From assembly GCA_017560125.1 (NCBI GenBank), contig JAFYOS010000027.1, positions 162,472 to 226,471 on the forward strand: 64,000 nucleotides of DNA, in the 5' to 3' direction. Of this stretch, positions 17,480 to 27,648 are shown one piece after another (position 1 is the stretch's first letter; the number at the start of each line of letters is the position of its first letter). The position numbers were made by a program, and so were the translations under genes. The stretch is from Bacteroidaceae bacterium (lineage in GTDB: Bacteria > Bacteroidota > Bacteroidia > Bacteroidales > Bacteroidaceae). Under the pieces are notes generated by a model. The model made no database searches. It was given only the letters and a program-made list of their open reading frames with translations, and was not told where the DNA came from.

Positions 17480-19615
17480 TTACTCCTCTCTACCCAATAA
17501 TACTTCCATCAGCTCGCATGCGGCTTTTGTTACGCTCGTTCCGGGGCCGAATATGGCTATAACGCCTGCGCGGTACAGGAAATCGTAGTCCTGCGCGGGG
17601 ATTACTCCGCCGGCGAAGACCAAAATATCCTCGCGTCCCTGTTTTTTCAGTTCCTCTATCAGTTGCGGAATGAGCGTCTTGTGGCCGGCTGCCAACGACG
17701 ACACACCTATGGCGTGAACATCGTTCTCTATGGCATCCTTGGCTACTTCGGCGGGTGTCTGGAACAGCATGCCCATATCCACATCGAAGCCACAGTCGGC
17801 ATAGCCCGTAGCCACCACCTTGGCGCCGCGGTCGTGTCCGTCCTGGCCCATCTTGGCAATCATCACTCGGGGACGGCGTCCCTCCATCTTGGCGAACTCC
17901 TCGGTCAGGGCGCATGCCTTTGCTAAGTTCTCGTCCTGTTTGCTTTCTGCTGAATACACTCCTGATATTGTTCTTATTACGGCTTTGTAACGTCCTGCTA
18001 CCTTTTCGCAGGCGTCCGATATCTCTCCCAATGTGGCACGTACTCGCGCTGCCTCCACGGCACACTCGAGCAGGTTGCCTTCGCCGCTTGCGGCACACTC
18101 GGTCAGCTTGTCGAGGGCTGCTTTCACCTCCTCTTCGTTGCGCGACGCCTTGTTGCGTGCAAGCGCTTCGAGCTGCTGTTGCAATACGGCCGTGTTGTCA
18201 ATCTCCAAAATGTCTATAGGCTCCTCCTTGTCGAGGCAATAGGCGTTGGTGCCTACAATCATCTGCGAGCCGTTGTCTATGTGGGCCTGTGTGCGTGCGG
18301 CTGCCTCCTCAATACGCATTTTGGGAATGCCGGTCTCTATGGCCTTGGCCATTCCGCCAAGTTCCTCGACCTCTTCTATCAGTGCCCATGCTTTTTCGGC
18401 CAGCTCTTTTGTGAGGCTCTCCACGTAGTACGAGCCACCCCACGGGTCAATCTCCTTGCATACGTTGGTCTCCTCTTGAATGTATATCTGTGTGTTACGC
18501 GCAATGCGTGCCGAGAAATCGGTGGGCAGGGCAATAGCCTCGTCCAGCGCGTTGGTGTGCAGCGACTGGGTGTGTCCCATGGCGGCAGCCATAGCCTCTA
18601 TGCAGGTGCGTCCCACGTTGTTGTAGGGATCCTGTTCGGTGAGCGACCAACCCGATGTCTGGCAGTGTGTGCGCAGTGCCATCGATTTGGGGTTCTTGGG
18701 GTTGAACTTGGCTATTATTTTCGCCCACAGCATACGTGCGGCGCGCATCTTTGCAATCTCCATGAAGGGGTTCATTCCTATGCCCCAGAAGAACGACAAG
18801 CGGGGTGCGAAGGCGTCGATGTCGATGCCTGCGGCTACTCCGGCGCGCACATATTCCAATCCGTCGGCAAGGGTGTATGCCAGCTCAATGTCGGCAGTGG
18901 CTCCGGCCTCCTGCATGTGGTAGCCCGAGATTGATATCGAATTGAACTTGGGCATGTTCTTCGATGTGTAGGCAAATATGTCGCTGATGATGCGCATCGA
19001 GAATGCAGGGGGGTATATGTAGGTGTTACGCACCATGAACTCCTTCAGAATGTCGTTCTGTATGGTTCCGGCAAGCTCCTCGAGCTTGGCACCCTGTTCC
19101 AATGCGGTGTTTATGTAGAATGCCAACACGGGCAGCACGGCACCGTTCATGGTCATCGATACGGACATCTTGTTCAAAGGTATTCCATCGAACAACTGCT
19201 TCATGTTCTCCATGCAACAGATTGATACTCCGGCTTTTCCCACATCGCCCACCACGCGCTCGTTGTCGGGGTTGTAGCCACGGTGGGTGGGCAGGTCAAA
19301 TGCCACCGACAATCCCTTCTGTCCCGAAGCAAGGTTGCGACGATAGAAGGCGTTCGATTCCTCGGCGGTCGAGAAACCTGCATACTGCCTGATGGTCCAC
19401 GGACGGAAGGCGTACATCATGGAGTAGGGGCCACGAAGGAACGGGGGCAGTCCGGCTGCATAGTTCAGGTGCTCCATATCCTCAATGTCCTTTGCGGTGT
19501 AAATCTGTTTCACCTTAATATGTTCGGCTGTGTCGAAAGTGGTGTGTTCGCCACACTCCATAGCCACGTTGTCGTTAGCAGCAAATATATCTATGTTTCT
19601 GAAATTCTTTCTCAT
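17480..19615 (-). CDS. mutB: Methylmalonyl-CoA mutase, large (alpha) subunit
   Basis: 711 residues. Catalytic TIM barrel at the N-terminus ([78 protein letters not shown]). The C-terminal B12-binding domain contains the cobalt-ligand motif DGHDRG with H594. It interconverts methylmalonyl-CoA and succinyl-CoA with adenosylcobalamin, the step used by Bacteroidota to make propionate from succinate. It pairs with the small subunit encoded 14 bp upstream. No epimerase or decarboxylase gene is in the window, and no cobalamin riboswitch is visible in the 280 bp upstream of the operon. Confidence 0.95.
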   Translation of the reverse strand: MRKNFRNIDIFAANDNVAMECGEHTTFDTAEHIKVKQIYTAKDIEDMEHLNYAAGLPPFLRGPYSMMYAFRPWTIRQYAGFSTAEESNAFYRRNLASGQKGLSVAFDLPTHRGYNPDNERVVGDVGKAGVSICCMENMKQLFDGIPLNKMSVSMTMNGAVLPVLAFYINTALEQGAKLEELAGTIQNDILKEFMVRNTYIYPPAFSMRIISDIFAYTSKNMPKFNSISISGYHMQEAGATADIELAYTLADGLEYVRAGVAAGIDIDAFAPRLSFFWGIGMNPFMEIAKMRAARMLWAKIIAKFNPKNPKSMALRTHCQTSGWSLTEQDPYNNVGRTCIEAMAAAMGHTQSLHTNALDEAIALPTDFSARIARNTQIYIQEETNVCKEIDPWGGSYYVESLTKELAEKAWALIEEVEELGGMAKAIETGIPKMRIEEAAARTQAHIDNGSQMIVGTNAYCLDKEEPIDILEIDNTAVLQQQLEALARNKASRNEEEVKAALDKLTECAASGEGNLLECAVEAARVRATLGEISDACEKVAGRYKAVIRTISGVYSAESKQDENLAKACALTEEFAKMEGRRPRVMIAKMGQDGHDRGAKVVATGYADCGFDVDMGMLFQTPAEVAKDAIENDVHAIGVSSLAAGHKTLIPQLIEELKKQGREDILVFAGGVIPAQDYDFLYRAGVIAIFGPGTSVTKAACELMEVLLGREE

Positions 19616-19629
19616 GGCAAAACAGCTTC

Positions 19630-21477
19630 TTAAAAAGTAAGTTTGTTGTTTATATCCCTAAGCGTCTCGAGCACATTCACACGCAGATGTATGAAATTTT
19701 CTATGCCGGCAGCCTTCAGCTCGTCGCTGCATGCAGGTGCACCTGCAACCACGAACAGCGCCTTGCCCGCCAGCTTCTCGTATGCGGGGATGGCATACTC
19801 GGCATACTCCTCGTCGCTCGAACAGATAACCACCACGTCGGCCTTGGCCTTCAGTGCGGCCTCGACGCCCTCGTCAACAGAGGCAAATCCCAGGTTGTCT
19901 ATTATTTCGTAGCCGGCAACGCCGAAGAAATTGCTCGAAAATTGTGCTCTCGCCTGTCGCATCGCCAGGTTGCCGATGGTCAGCATGAAGGCTACGGGGC
20001 GTTTGCCGCTCTCCTCCACCTTCAGTCGCAAATCCTCGAAATCCTCGGCCAGACGGCGTGTCGATAGCGTGCTTGCGACAGGCGCTTCGGCCTCGCCGCA
20101 TGTGGCACATTTTTTTATGGGACGAGCGCCGTTGGACGACTCGGTGAAATTGGGATACTGGTTCGTGCCCAACAGAATCTCCTTGCGGCGTGCGGCTGCT
20201 GTGCGTCGGCTGTCGCCGTCGTTGTTTATGCACTGCTGCACGCTGTTGTTCTCGATGGCAGCGCCGAAACCGCCGCCCTCTTCCACGTCGAGGAATAGTT
20301 TCCATGCCTCGCTTGCAAGCGAAGCGGTCAGATTTTCAATGAAATATGAGCCGGCAGCGGGGTCAACTACCTTGTCGAGGCGGCTCTCGTTTTTCAGTAT
20401 CAGCTGCTGGTTGCGCGCAATGCGCTCGGCGAAGTCGGTGGGCACTTCGTACACCGCGTCGAACGGGGTTACCGTTATTGAATCGGCACCGGCAATGGCC
20501 GCGCTCATAGCCTCGGTCTCGCCACGCAGGATGTTCACATATGGGTCGTACAGCGTCTGGTTGAACTTGGATGTAACGGCGTGAACGGCCATTTTGCAGT
20601 CGTCGAGCGAGTTTGGGGTGTATTCCTTTACAATCTTCGCCCACAGCATGCGTGCCGCACGCAGCTTGGCAATCTCCATGAAGAAATTGCTCGATATGCC
20701 GAAATTGAATTTTATCTTCTTGGCAGCAGCCGAAGCGGGCACGCCACCCTCGGTGAGGATATTCATATATTCATTGCCCCAGGCTAGTGCGTAGCCCAGT
20801 TCGTGGGCAATGTATGCACCGCTGTTGCACAGCTGTGCCGCATCGACAACGATGCAACGATAGCCGGGGAGCGCTGTCATCAGGTCGGCGAGCTTCACCA
20901 TGGTTTCTTTGGCGCCATCGATGCGCTTGCCCTTGGTCAGTTGCTTGCCCAGTGGGTCATATTCTATGCATCCGCGCAGCTTGTCGAACGCGAAGCCGCG
21001 TCCCTTGTAATATTCAATGAGCAGTGCGGCGAATTCGTAGCTCTTTTTTATGCATACGCAGAAATTCAGTTCAACCTTCTCGGCGTTAATGCCTTCGAGA
21101 AGAGCCTCTACGAAGGTTGCCGACACCTGCTGTCCCTTTATGTGGAATGCCAGCGAAGTGCAGCCCTTCTGCAACAGGTTTTTGGCCTTTTCGTTGGCCA
21201 CGGCTGCATCCTCAACGGCAATCTCCTGGCGTATTAGCCAGTTGTTGTCACATTTGCAGCCACGTGTAAAGGGGAATACCGCGGGTAACTCGTTCTTAGA
21301 GGCCGCAGGTACATCCTCCTTGCGATAGAAGGGTTGCACATCGAAACCCTCGGTGGTCTTCCACACGAGTCGCTTCTGAAAATCGGCTCCTTTGAGGTCC
21401 TCTGTTATTTTGTTCATCCACTCTTCCGTCGTTATCGGCGGAAACTCCGAAAACAATTTTTGCTTTTCTTCTGCCAT
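19630..21477 (-). CDS. mutA: Methylmalonyl-CoA mutase, small (beta) subunit
   Basis: 615 residues, first gene of the mutase operon. It has the same barrel fold as the large subunit ([88 protein letters not shown]). The C-terminal Rossmann-like domain has no DxHxxG cobalt-binding motif, so it is the non-catalytic partner. It forms a heterodimer with the large subunit in the cytosol. The promoter box lies at 21541-21548, giving a leader of about 60 nt. The tracrRNA terminator is only about 60 bp further upstream on the same strand. Confidence 0.94.
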   Translation of the reverse strand: MAEEKQKLFSEFPPITTEEWMNKITEDLKGADFQKRLVWKTTEGFDVQPFYRKEDVPAASKNELPAVFPFTRGCKCDNNWLIRQEIAVEDAAVANEKAKNLLQKGCTSLAFHIKGQQVSATFVEALLEGINAEKVELNFCVCIKKSYEFAALLIEYYKGRGFAFDKLRGCIEYDPLGKQLTKGKRIDGAKETMVKLADLMTALPGYRCIVVDAAQLCNSGAYIAHELGYALAWGNEYMNILTEGGVPASAAAKKIKFNFGISSNFFMEIAKLRAARMLWAKIVKEYTPNSLDDCKMAVHAVTSKFNQTLYDPYVNILRGETEAMSAAIAGADSITVTPFDAVYEVPTDFAERIARNQQLILKNESRLDKVVDPAAGSYFIENLTASLASEAWKLFLDVEEGGGFGAAIENNSVQQCINNDGDSRRTAAARRKEILLGTNQYPNFTESSNGARPIKKCATCGEAEAPVASTLSTRRLAEDFEDLRLKVEESGKRPVAFMLTIGNLAMRQARAQFSSNFFGVAGYEIIDNLGFASVDEGVEAALKAKADVVVICSSDEEYAEYAIPAYEKLAGKALFVVAGAPACSDELKAAGIENFIHLRVNVLETLRDINNKLTF

Positions 21478-21540
21478 AATTATTCGGTTAGTGTTCTGTT
21501 ATTATTCAAATGTTGATATCGTTTCTTTATATATAAAAGA

Positions 21541-21548
21541 CAAAGATA
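21541..21548 (-). promoter_or_regulatory. -7 box (TATCTTTG on minus strand) of the mutase operon
   Basis: CAAAGATA on the plus strand, TATCTTTG on the minus strand, 64 bp before the mutA start. Upstream T-rich sequence could serve as a weak -33 element. Confidence 0.55.
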
Positions 21549-21606
21549 ACGATAAAATTGTTAAATGAAATTTTTTAGGGGAAATCTTTATTAACATCAG
21601 GGGAAT

Positions 21607-21634
21607 AAAAAATCCCCCGTTAAAGGACGAGGGA
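21607..21634 (-). terminator. Rho-independent terminator of the tracrRNA
   Basis: 7-bp stem (TCCCTCG with CGGGGGA on the minus strand, one G-U pair), 8-nt loop, then TTTTTT. It serves both as the last tracrRNA hairpin and as the stop before the mutase promoter. Confidence 0.82.
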
Positions 21635-21687
21635 ACCTAATGTTTTCACAACGGAATAATCCTTATTGTGATTTGCTTCATTTTAGT
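21607..21687 (-). ncRNA. tracrRNA of the type II CRISPR system
   Basis: The plus strand at 21666-21689 repeats the first part of the crRNA-sense CRISPR repeat (TTGTGATTTGCTT, then CATTTTAGTAC) with one T missing, so the minus-strand transcript is complementary to the repeat over 24 nt with a single-base bulge. On the minus strand the anti-repeat is followed by CACAATAAGGATTATTCC, with a short AAGG/TTCC-type stem as in other type II-C tracrRNAs. A GC-rich hairpin (arms 21628-21634 and 21613-21619, one G-U pair) then runs into six Ts (21607-21612). The start at about 21684-21689 is inferred from the promoter box at 21692-21699. Predicted length is about 80 nt. Confidence 0.88.
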
Positions 21688-21691
21688 ACCG

Positions 21692-21723
21692 CAAAACTAT
21701 GCATAATAATTTGCTTTTCCAAA
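21692..21723 (-). promoter_or_regulatory. tracrRNA promoter (TTTG-N20-TAGTTTTG, minus strand)
   Basis: On the minus strand TTTG (plus 21720-21723) and TAGTTTTG (plus 21692-21699) are 20 nt apart. The predicted start lies at the 5' edge of the anti-repeat. It is interleaved with the cas9 promoter on the other strand. Confidence 0.75.
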
Positions 21724-21741
21724 AGAACTTAAATAAATTTG
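21710..21741 (+). promoter_or_regulatory. cas9 promoter (TTTG-N20-TAAATTTG)
   Basis: TTTG at 21710-21713 and TAAATTTG at 21734-21741, 20 nt apart, 18 bp before the cas9 ATG. The predicted leader is only about 10-15 nt. Confidence 0.75.
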
Positions 21742-21759
21742 TAAAAAAGAATATTTGCC

Positions 21760-24700
21760 ATGAAAAAAATATTAGGCTTGGACTTGGGTACCAATAGTAT
21801 TGGTTGGGCTGTTATAACTGCTGATACAAATGAGAATGGAGAAATGGTGTTTCAGAATATTGAAGCAGCAGGAAGTCGCATAATACCTATGGATGCAGCA
21901 ACATTAGGCGATTTTGATAAAGGAATTTCTTTTTCTGCTACCTCCGAGCGTACAAGGCTCAGAGGTGTGCGTCGTTTGCGCGAGCGCCATTTGTTGCGTA
22001 GGGAAAGATTACATCGCATACTCAATCTCATGGGATTTCTTCCCCGGCATTACTCTGAGGCCGTTGATAGATATGGTAAATTTATCCAAGACCAAGAGGT
22101 GAAAATAGCTTGGAAGGTAAATCAGGCGGGCAAATATGAATTTGTGTTTATGGATTCTTTCAATGAAATGTTGGAGGATTTCAAATTGGCCAATCCTAAT
22201 ATAGTCACAGATAATAAAAAAATACCTTATGATTGGACTGTGTATTATTTGCGCAAAAAAGCGTTAAGCAAGGAAATAAGTAAAGAGGAGCTTGCGTGGA
22301 TATTGCTCAATTTCAACCAAAAACGAGGTTACAATCAATTGCGCGACGAAGAAGAAAAGAAAAACGAAATAAAGGAATATTGTGCGCTGAAGGTTGTAAA
22401 AGTAGAAGATAGTGGCGACAAGAAAGGTAATGATACATGGTATAATGTGTATTTGGAAAACGGATTGATTTATCGTCGTTCAAGTAGTGTTTATTTAGAT
22501 TGGGTCGGCAAGATAAAAGAATTTATTATAACCACACCTCTTAACGATGATGGCACGCCCCAAAAGGATAAAAATGGCAATGTGAAATATTCTTTCCATG
22601 CTCCAAAGGAGGACGATTGGACTTTGTTAAAAGAAAAAACTCAATCCGATATTGAGAAAAGTGGGAAAACCGTAGGTGCATATATTTATGACACAATCCT
22701 AAACAGCCCGTCGCAGAAGGTTCGTGGAAAATTGATACATACTATCGAAAGAAAATTCTACAAAGAAGAACTGAAGCAAATATTAGATACGCAAAAAGTC
22801 TTTCATCCGGAATTACAGGATAAAGAATTGTATAAAAACTGCGTTGAAGAATTATATCCTAATAACGAGGCACACAAAAACAATATTGTAGGTAGGGATT
22901 TCACCTATCTGTTCATCGATGATATATTATTTTATCAGCGACCATTAAAAAGCAAAAAAACGCTTATAGCCGATTGTCCGTACGAATTTCATTATGGTAT
23001 AGACAAATCGACGAATCAAAAGCGTTCCTATGCGTTGAAATGTATTGCTAAATCCCATCCTCTTTTTCAGGAATTCCGTTTATGGCAGTTCTTGAGCAAT
23101 CTTCGTATTTACAAAAAAGAATCGTTTGCCGATGTTGATGTAACAAATGAACTGCTGCCGACCGAAGAAGCTTACGTCGCGCTATTTGATTGGTTGAATA
23201 GTAGAAAAAGCATAGAGCAGAAAATGTTTTTGAAATATCCTGCATTTGGATTGAAAAAAAACATAGATATGTATCGATGGAATTATGTGGAAGATAAATC
23301 ATATCCATGTAACGAAACACATGCCTTGGTGTTGGCTTATGCGGCAAAAGCTAATTTAGCCGATACATTCTTTACATATGATAAAGAAGAGAAATTATGG
23401 AATATTCTTTATTCGATTGATAACAAGCAAGAACTGATAAAGGCTTTAAGAAAATATGCAGACCGCCATGGGCTGCATGAAAATTTTGTTACTGTATTTC
23501 AAAATTTCCCGGCATTCAAAAAAGAGTATGGTTCATATTCGGCTAAAGCGATAAAGAAATTGCTTCCCTTAATGCGCATGGGTAAATATTGGAATTGCGG
23601 TTCTATTGATGATGCAACAAAGCAAAGAATAGAAAAACTGATAACCGGCGAATGTGATGACCAAATAAAAGACAGGGTTCGCGAAAAGACTATAAATTTC
23701 TCAGATATAACCTCGTTTAAGGGCTTGCCTTTGTGGTTGGCGTGCTATGTGGTATATAATCGTCATTCCGAAAGCCAAGATACCACCATATGGAAAACGC
23801 CCGAAGATATAGATAAATATCTTGCCGAATTTAAGCAGCATTCATTGCGCAATCCTATAGTAGAGCAGGTTATAACGGAAACACTGAGAACCGTACGAGA
23901 TATATGGCAGCAGGTTGGCAATATAGATGAAATTCACATAGAATTGGGTCGTGAAATGAAAAATCCTGCCGATAAACGCAAAAAAATAACAGCGCAAATT
24001 TCTAATAATGAAAATACAAATTTGCGTATTAAAGCGTTGTTGATGGAATTTTCCAATCCCGAATTTGGGATAGAAAATGTTCGTCCTTATTCTCCAAGCC
24101 AACAAGATTTGTTGCGTATATACGAAGAAGGCGTCTTGGATAGTGTAGATAAGATTGATGCAGACATCGAACAAATTATTAAAAAATTCGGTGAAACCGA
24201 TGCAAAGAAGCGTCCAACAAGAAGTGATGTACTAAGATATAAGCTTTGGTTGGAACAGAAGTATCGTTCTCCATATACAGGCGAGCCAATTTCGTTGGCT
24301 AAACTATTTACACCTGCATACGAAATAGAACATATAATACCTCAGTCGAAATATTTCGACGATTCATTTTCTAATAAAGTTATATGCGAATCGGAGGTAA
24401 ACAAGAGGAAAGGTAACTTGTTAGGATATGAATTTATAAAAGCGCATCATGGCGAAAAGATAGAAATAGGCTTCGGTAAGGTCGTTAGAATTTTTACAGA
24501 AGCGGAGTATGTGGAATTTGTTAAAGAGAATTTTGGCAACAACCGCGCGAAAATGAAAAAACTGATGATGGACTCTATTCCCGAAGAATTTATAGCGCGA
24601 CAACTGAACGATAGTCGATACATTAGTAAATATGTAAATAGCCTGTTGTCCAGAATTGTTCGTGACGAAAACGAAGAGGAAACAACATCGAAAAATATCG

Positions 24701-26244
24701 TGGTTTGCTCTGGAGGTATTACCGACCGTCTTAAAAAAGATTGGGGTATAAATGATGTGTGGAATAAAATTATTCTTCCTCGTTTCGAACGTCTTAACGA
24801 GATGGGAGATACCACGAAATTTACAACCGTTACGACGAACGGCCATATCGTACCATCTATGCCTTTGGAACTGCAAAAGGGATTCAGCAAAAAACGTATA
24901 GACCATCGCCACCATGCAATGGACGCAATTGTTATAGCTTGTGCTACCAGGAATATAGTCAATTATCTGAATAACGAATCTTCAAGCGCAAAAGCTAAAA
25001 TTTCGCGTTACGACCTTCAACGACTATTGTGCAATAAGGTTTCAGAGGGAGATGGTTACAAATGGCAAATCAAAAAACCGTGGAATACATTTACACAAGA
25101 TTGTTACGAGGCATTGTGTAATATAATTGTAAGTTTCAAACAAAATTTGAGGGTTATAAATAAAGCAACAAATATCTATAAGCGTTATGAAAATGGCGAG
25201 AAGGTTTTGAGCAAGCAGACGAAGGGAGATAATTGGGCTATACGCAAACCCTTGCATGTAGATACAGTGTATGGCGAAATAAATTTGCGTATGGTAAAAA
25301 CAGTCCAGTTAAGCGAAGCTATAAATATGGTTGACAGGATTGTTGTCAAGGACTTCAAATGCAAAATAAAAGAACTGATTAAACAAGGATACGATGTAAA
25401 ACGTATTAAAAAATATATAGAAGACAATAAAGATATTTGGCAAGATATCAATCCAAAGAAGATAGAAGTATATTATTATACTTCAGAAACAAACGACCGT
25501 TTCTTTGCAACGCGTAAATCGCTTAACGACACATTTGATAATAAAAAAATAGAAACATCAATTTCAGATACAGGAATTAAAAAGATACTATTGAGGCATC
25601 TTAGTGCAAAAAATGGAGATTCGTCGTTGGCTTTTTCGCCTGATGGTATTGATGAAATGAATGAAAATATAGTGCAGCTTAATAATGGTAAATACCATAA
25701 ACCTATATACAAAGTAAGAGAATACGAAAGAGCCGAAAAATTTGCTGTTGGTAAAACTGGTAATAAAGCAACGAAATTTGTCGAAGCAGCAAAAGGAACA
25801 AACCTCTTCTTTGCAATATACGAAACCGATAGGTTGGATAAATCTACAGGATGCATGGTGAAGAGAAGAGAATACGATACAATACCATTAAACATAGTTG
25901 TCGAACGTCTTAAACAGGGTTGTTCGCCTGTTCCTGATAATGCCGATGGAGTAAAAGCAAAATATATATTATCTCCGAATGATTTGGTTTATGTGCCAAC
26001 AAGCGAAGAGATAAATAGCGGGAATATAGCAATGCCATTGTACCCCGATAGAATATATAAAATGGTTAGTAGTACTGGTAACAATTGCTTTTTTGTGAAA
26101 GCGTCGGTTGCAACACCCATTGTGAATAAATACGAATTTTTGTCACTGAATAAAATGGAACGCGCTCTTACCGGTGAAATGATAAAAGAGATATGTATCC
26201 CCGTTAAAATTGACAGGTTGGGTAATATAATAAAAATACAATAG
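21760..26244 (+). CDS. cas9: CRISPR-associated endonuclease Cas9 (type II-C operon, large form)
   Basis: 1494 residues, RNA-guided DNA endonuclease. RuvC-I is at the N-terminus (GLDLGTNSIGWAV, D8), followed by the arginine-rich bridge helix (RTRLRGVRRLRERHLLRRER, about 64-83). A recognition lobe of about 640 residues comes next, then RuvC-II (IHIELGREM, E728). The HNH domain (YEIEHIIPQ with H858, and N881) and RuvC-III (DHRHHAMDA, H1052 and D1055) are both intact. About 440 residues of C-terminal domain follow and should hold the PAM-interacting part. All catalytic residues are present. Length is well above the roughly 1000-1100 of Neisseria-type II-C enzymes, as in other Bacteroidota Cas9s. 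Codon use is AT-rich compared with the genes on both sides. cas1 follows after 16 bp. Confidence 0.97.
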   Translation: MKKILGLDLGTNSIGWAVITADTNENGEMVFQNIEAAGSRIIPMDAATLGDFDKGISFSATSERTRLRGVRRLRERHLLRRERLHRILNLMGFLPRHYSEAVDRYGKFIQDQEVKIAWKVNQAGKYEFVFMDSFNEMLEDFKLANPNIVTDNKKIPYDWTVYYLRKKALSKEISKEELAWILLNFNQKRGYNQLRDEEEKKNEIKEYCALKVVKVEDSGDKKGNDTWYNVYLENGLIYRRSSSVYLDWVGKIKEFIITTPLNDDGTPQKDKNGNVKYSFHAPKEDDWTLLKEKTQSDIEKSGKTVGAYIYDTILNSPSQKVRGKLIHTIERKFYKEELKQILDTQKVFHPELQDKELYKNCVEELYPNNEAHKNNIVGRDFTYLFIDDILFYQRPLKSKKTLIADCPYEFHYGIDKSTNQKRSYALKCIAKSHPLFQEFRLWQFLSNLRIYKKESFADVDVTNELLPTEEAYVALFDWLNSRKSIEQKMFLKYPAFGLKKNIDMYRWNYVEDKSYPCNETHALVLAYAAKANLADTFFTYDKEEKLWNILYSIDNKQELIKALRKYADRHGLHENFVTVFQNFPAFKKEYGSYSAKAIKKLLPLMRMGKYWNCGSIDDATKQRIEKLITGECDDQIKDRVREKTINFSDITSFKGLPLWLACYVVYNRHSESQDTTIWKTPEDIDKYLAEFKQHSLRNPIVEQVITETLRTVRDIWQQVGNIDEIHIELGREMKNPADKRKKITAQISNNENTNLRIKALLMEFSNPEFGIENVRPYSPSQQDLLRIYEEGVLDSVDKIDADIEQIIKKFGETDAKKRPTRSDVLRYKLWLEQKYRSPYTGEPISLAKLFTPAYEIEHIIPQSKYFDDSFSNKVICESEVNKRKGNLLGYEFIKAHHGEKIEIGFGKVVRIFTEAEYVEFVKENFGNNRAKMKKLMMDSIPEEFIARQLNDSRYISKYVNSLLSRIVRDENEEETTSKNIVVCSGGITDRLKKDWGINDVWNKIILPRFERLNEMGDTTKFTTVTTNGHIVPSMPLELQKGFSKKRIDHRHHAMDAIVIACATRNIVNYLNNESSSAKAKISRYDLQRLLCNKVSEGDGYKWQIKKPWNTFTQDCYEALCNIIVSFKQNLRVINKATNIYKRYENGEKVLSKQTKGDNWAIRKPLHVDTVYGEINLRMVKTVQLSEAINMVDRIVVKDFKCKIKELIKQGYDVKRIKKYIEDNKDIWQDINPKKIEVYYYTSETNDRFFATRKSLNDTFDNKKIETSISDTGIKKILLRHLSAKNGDSSLAFSPDGIDEMNENIVQLNNGKYHKPIYKVREYERAEKFAVGKTGNKATKFVEAAKGTNLFFAIYETDRLDKSTGCMVKRREYDTIPLNIVVERLKQGCSPVPDNADGVKAKYILSPNDLVYVPTSEEINSGNIAMPLYPDRIYKMVSSTGNNCFFVKASVATPIVNKYEFLSLNKMERALTGEMIKEICIPVKIDRLGNIIKIQ

Positions 26245-26260
26245 ACTAGGATAGTTGCGT

Positions 26261-27519
<1,259 letters not shown>

Positions 27520-27521
<2 letters not shown>

Positions 27522-27552
27522 GATGGTGTACCCATTTAGGATACACCATCTT
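27520..27552 (+). terminator. Hairpin directly after cas2
   Basis: Perfect 11-bp arms (27520-27530 and 27542-27552) around an 11-nt loop, starting inside the cas2 stop codon. The T run after it is weak on either strand, so alone it may act more as an mRNA end structure. Confidence 0.6.
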
Positions 27553-27566
27553 ATTGTTGGAAACAG

Positions 27567-27595
27567 GGCCTTTTATACAAAAAGCCTCTTTTTTT
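27567..27595 (+). terminator. Rho-independent terminator of the cas operon
   Basis: 8-bp arms with one mismatch (GGCCTTTT at 27567-27574 and AAAAAGCC at 27579-27586), a 4-nt loop, and a long T run (27587-27595). It ends cas9-cas1-cas2 transcription before the array. Confidence 0.72.
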
Positions 27596-27648
27596 AATTT
27601 CTAATTTGCTGTGTAATGCATTGGTATATAAGCAGATGTTGATATCGT
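27596..27648. promoter_or_regulatory. AT-rich stretch beside the first repeat, candidate leader (integration side)
   Basis: 53 bp of AT-rich DNA between the cas terminator and the first perfect repeat. The other end of the array has the degenerate repeat and abuts a gene, so this side is the better candidate for Cas1-Cas2 integration. No conserved leader motif can be confirmed from one sequence. Confidence 0.45.

Noticed and set aside
21478..21760. Possible cobalamin riboswitch before the mutase operon
   Set aside because: No B12-box-like sequence; the space is taken up by the tracrRNA gene and promoters.
27557..27566. TTGGAAACAG, the crRNA-sense end of the repeat, in inverted orientation just after cas2
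   Set aside because: Only 10 bases; several such matches are expected by chance in 64 kb, and it lacks the rest of the repeat.
27522..27648. A csn2, cas4 or further small cas gene between cas2 and the array
   Set aside because: The 127-bp gap holds two hairpins and no reading frame of useful length.
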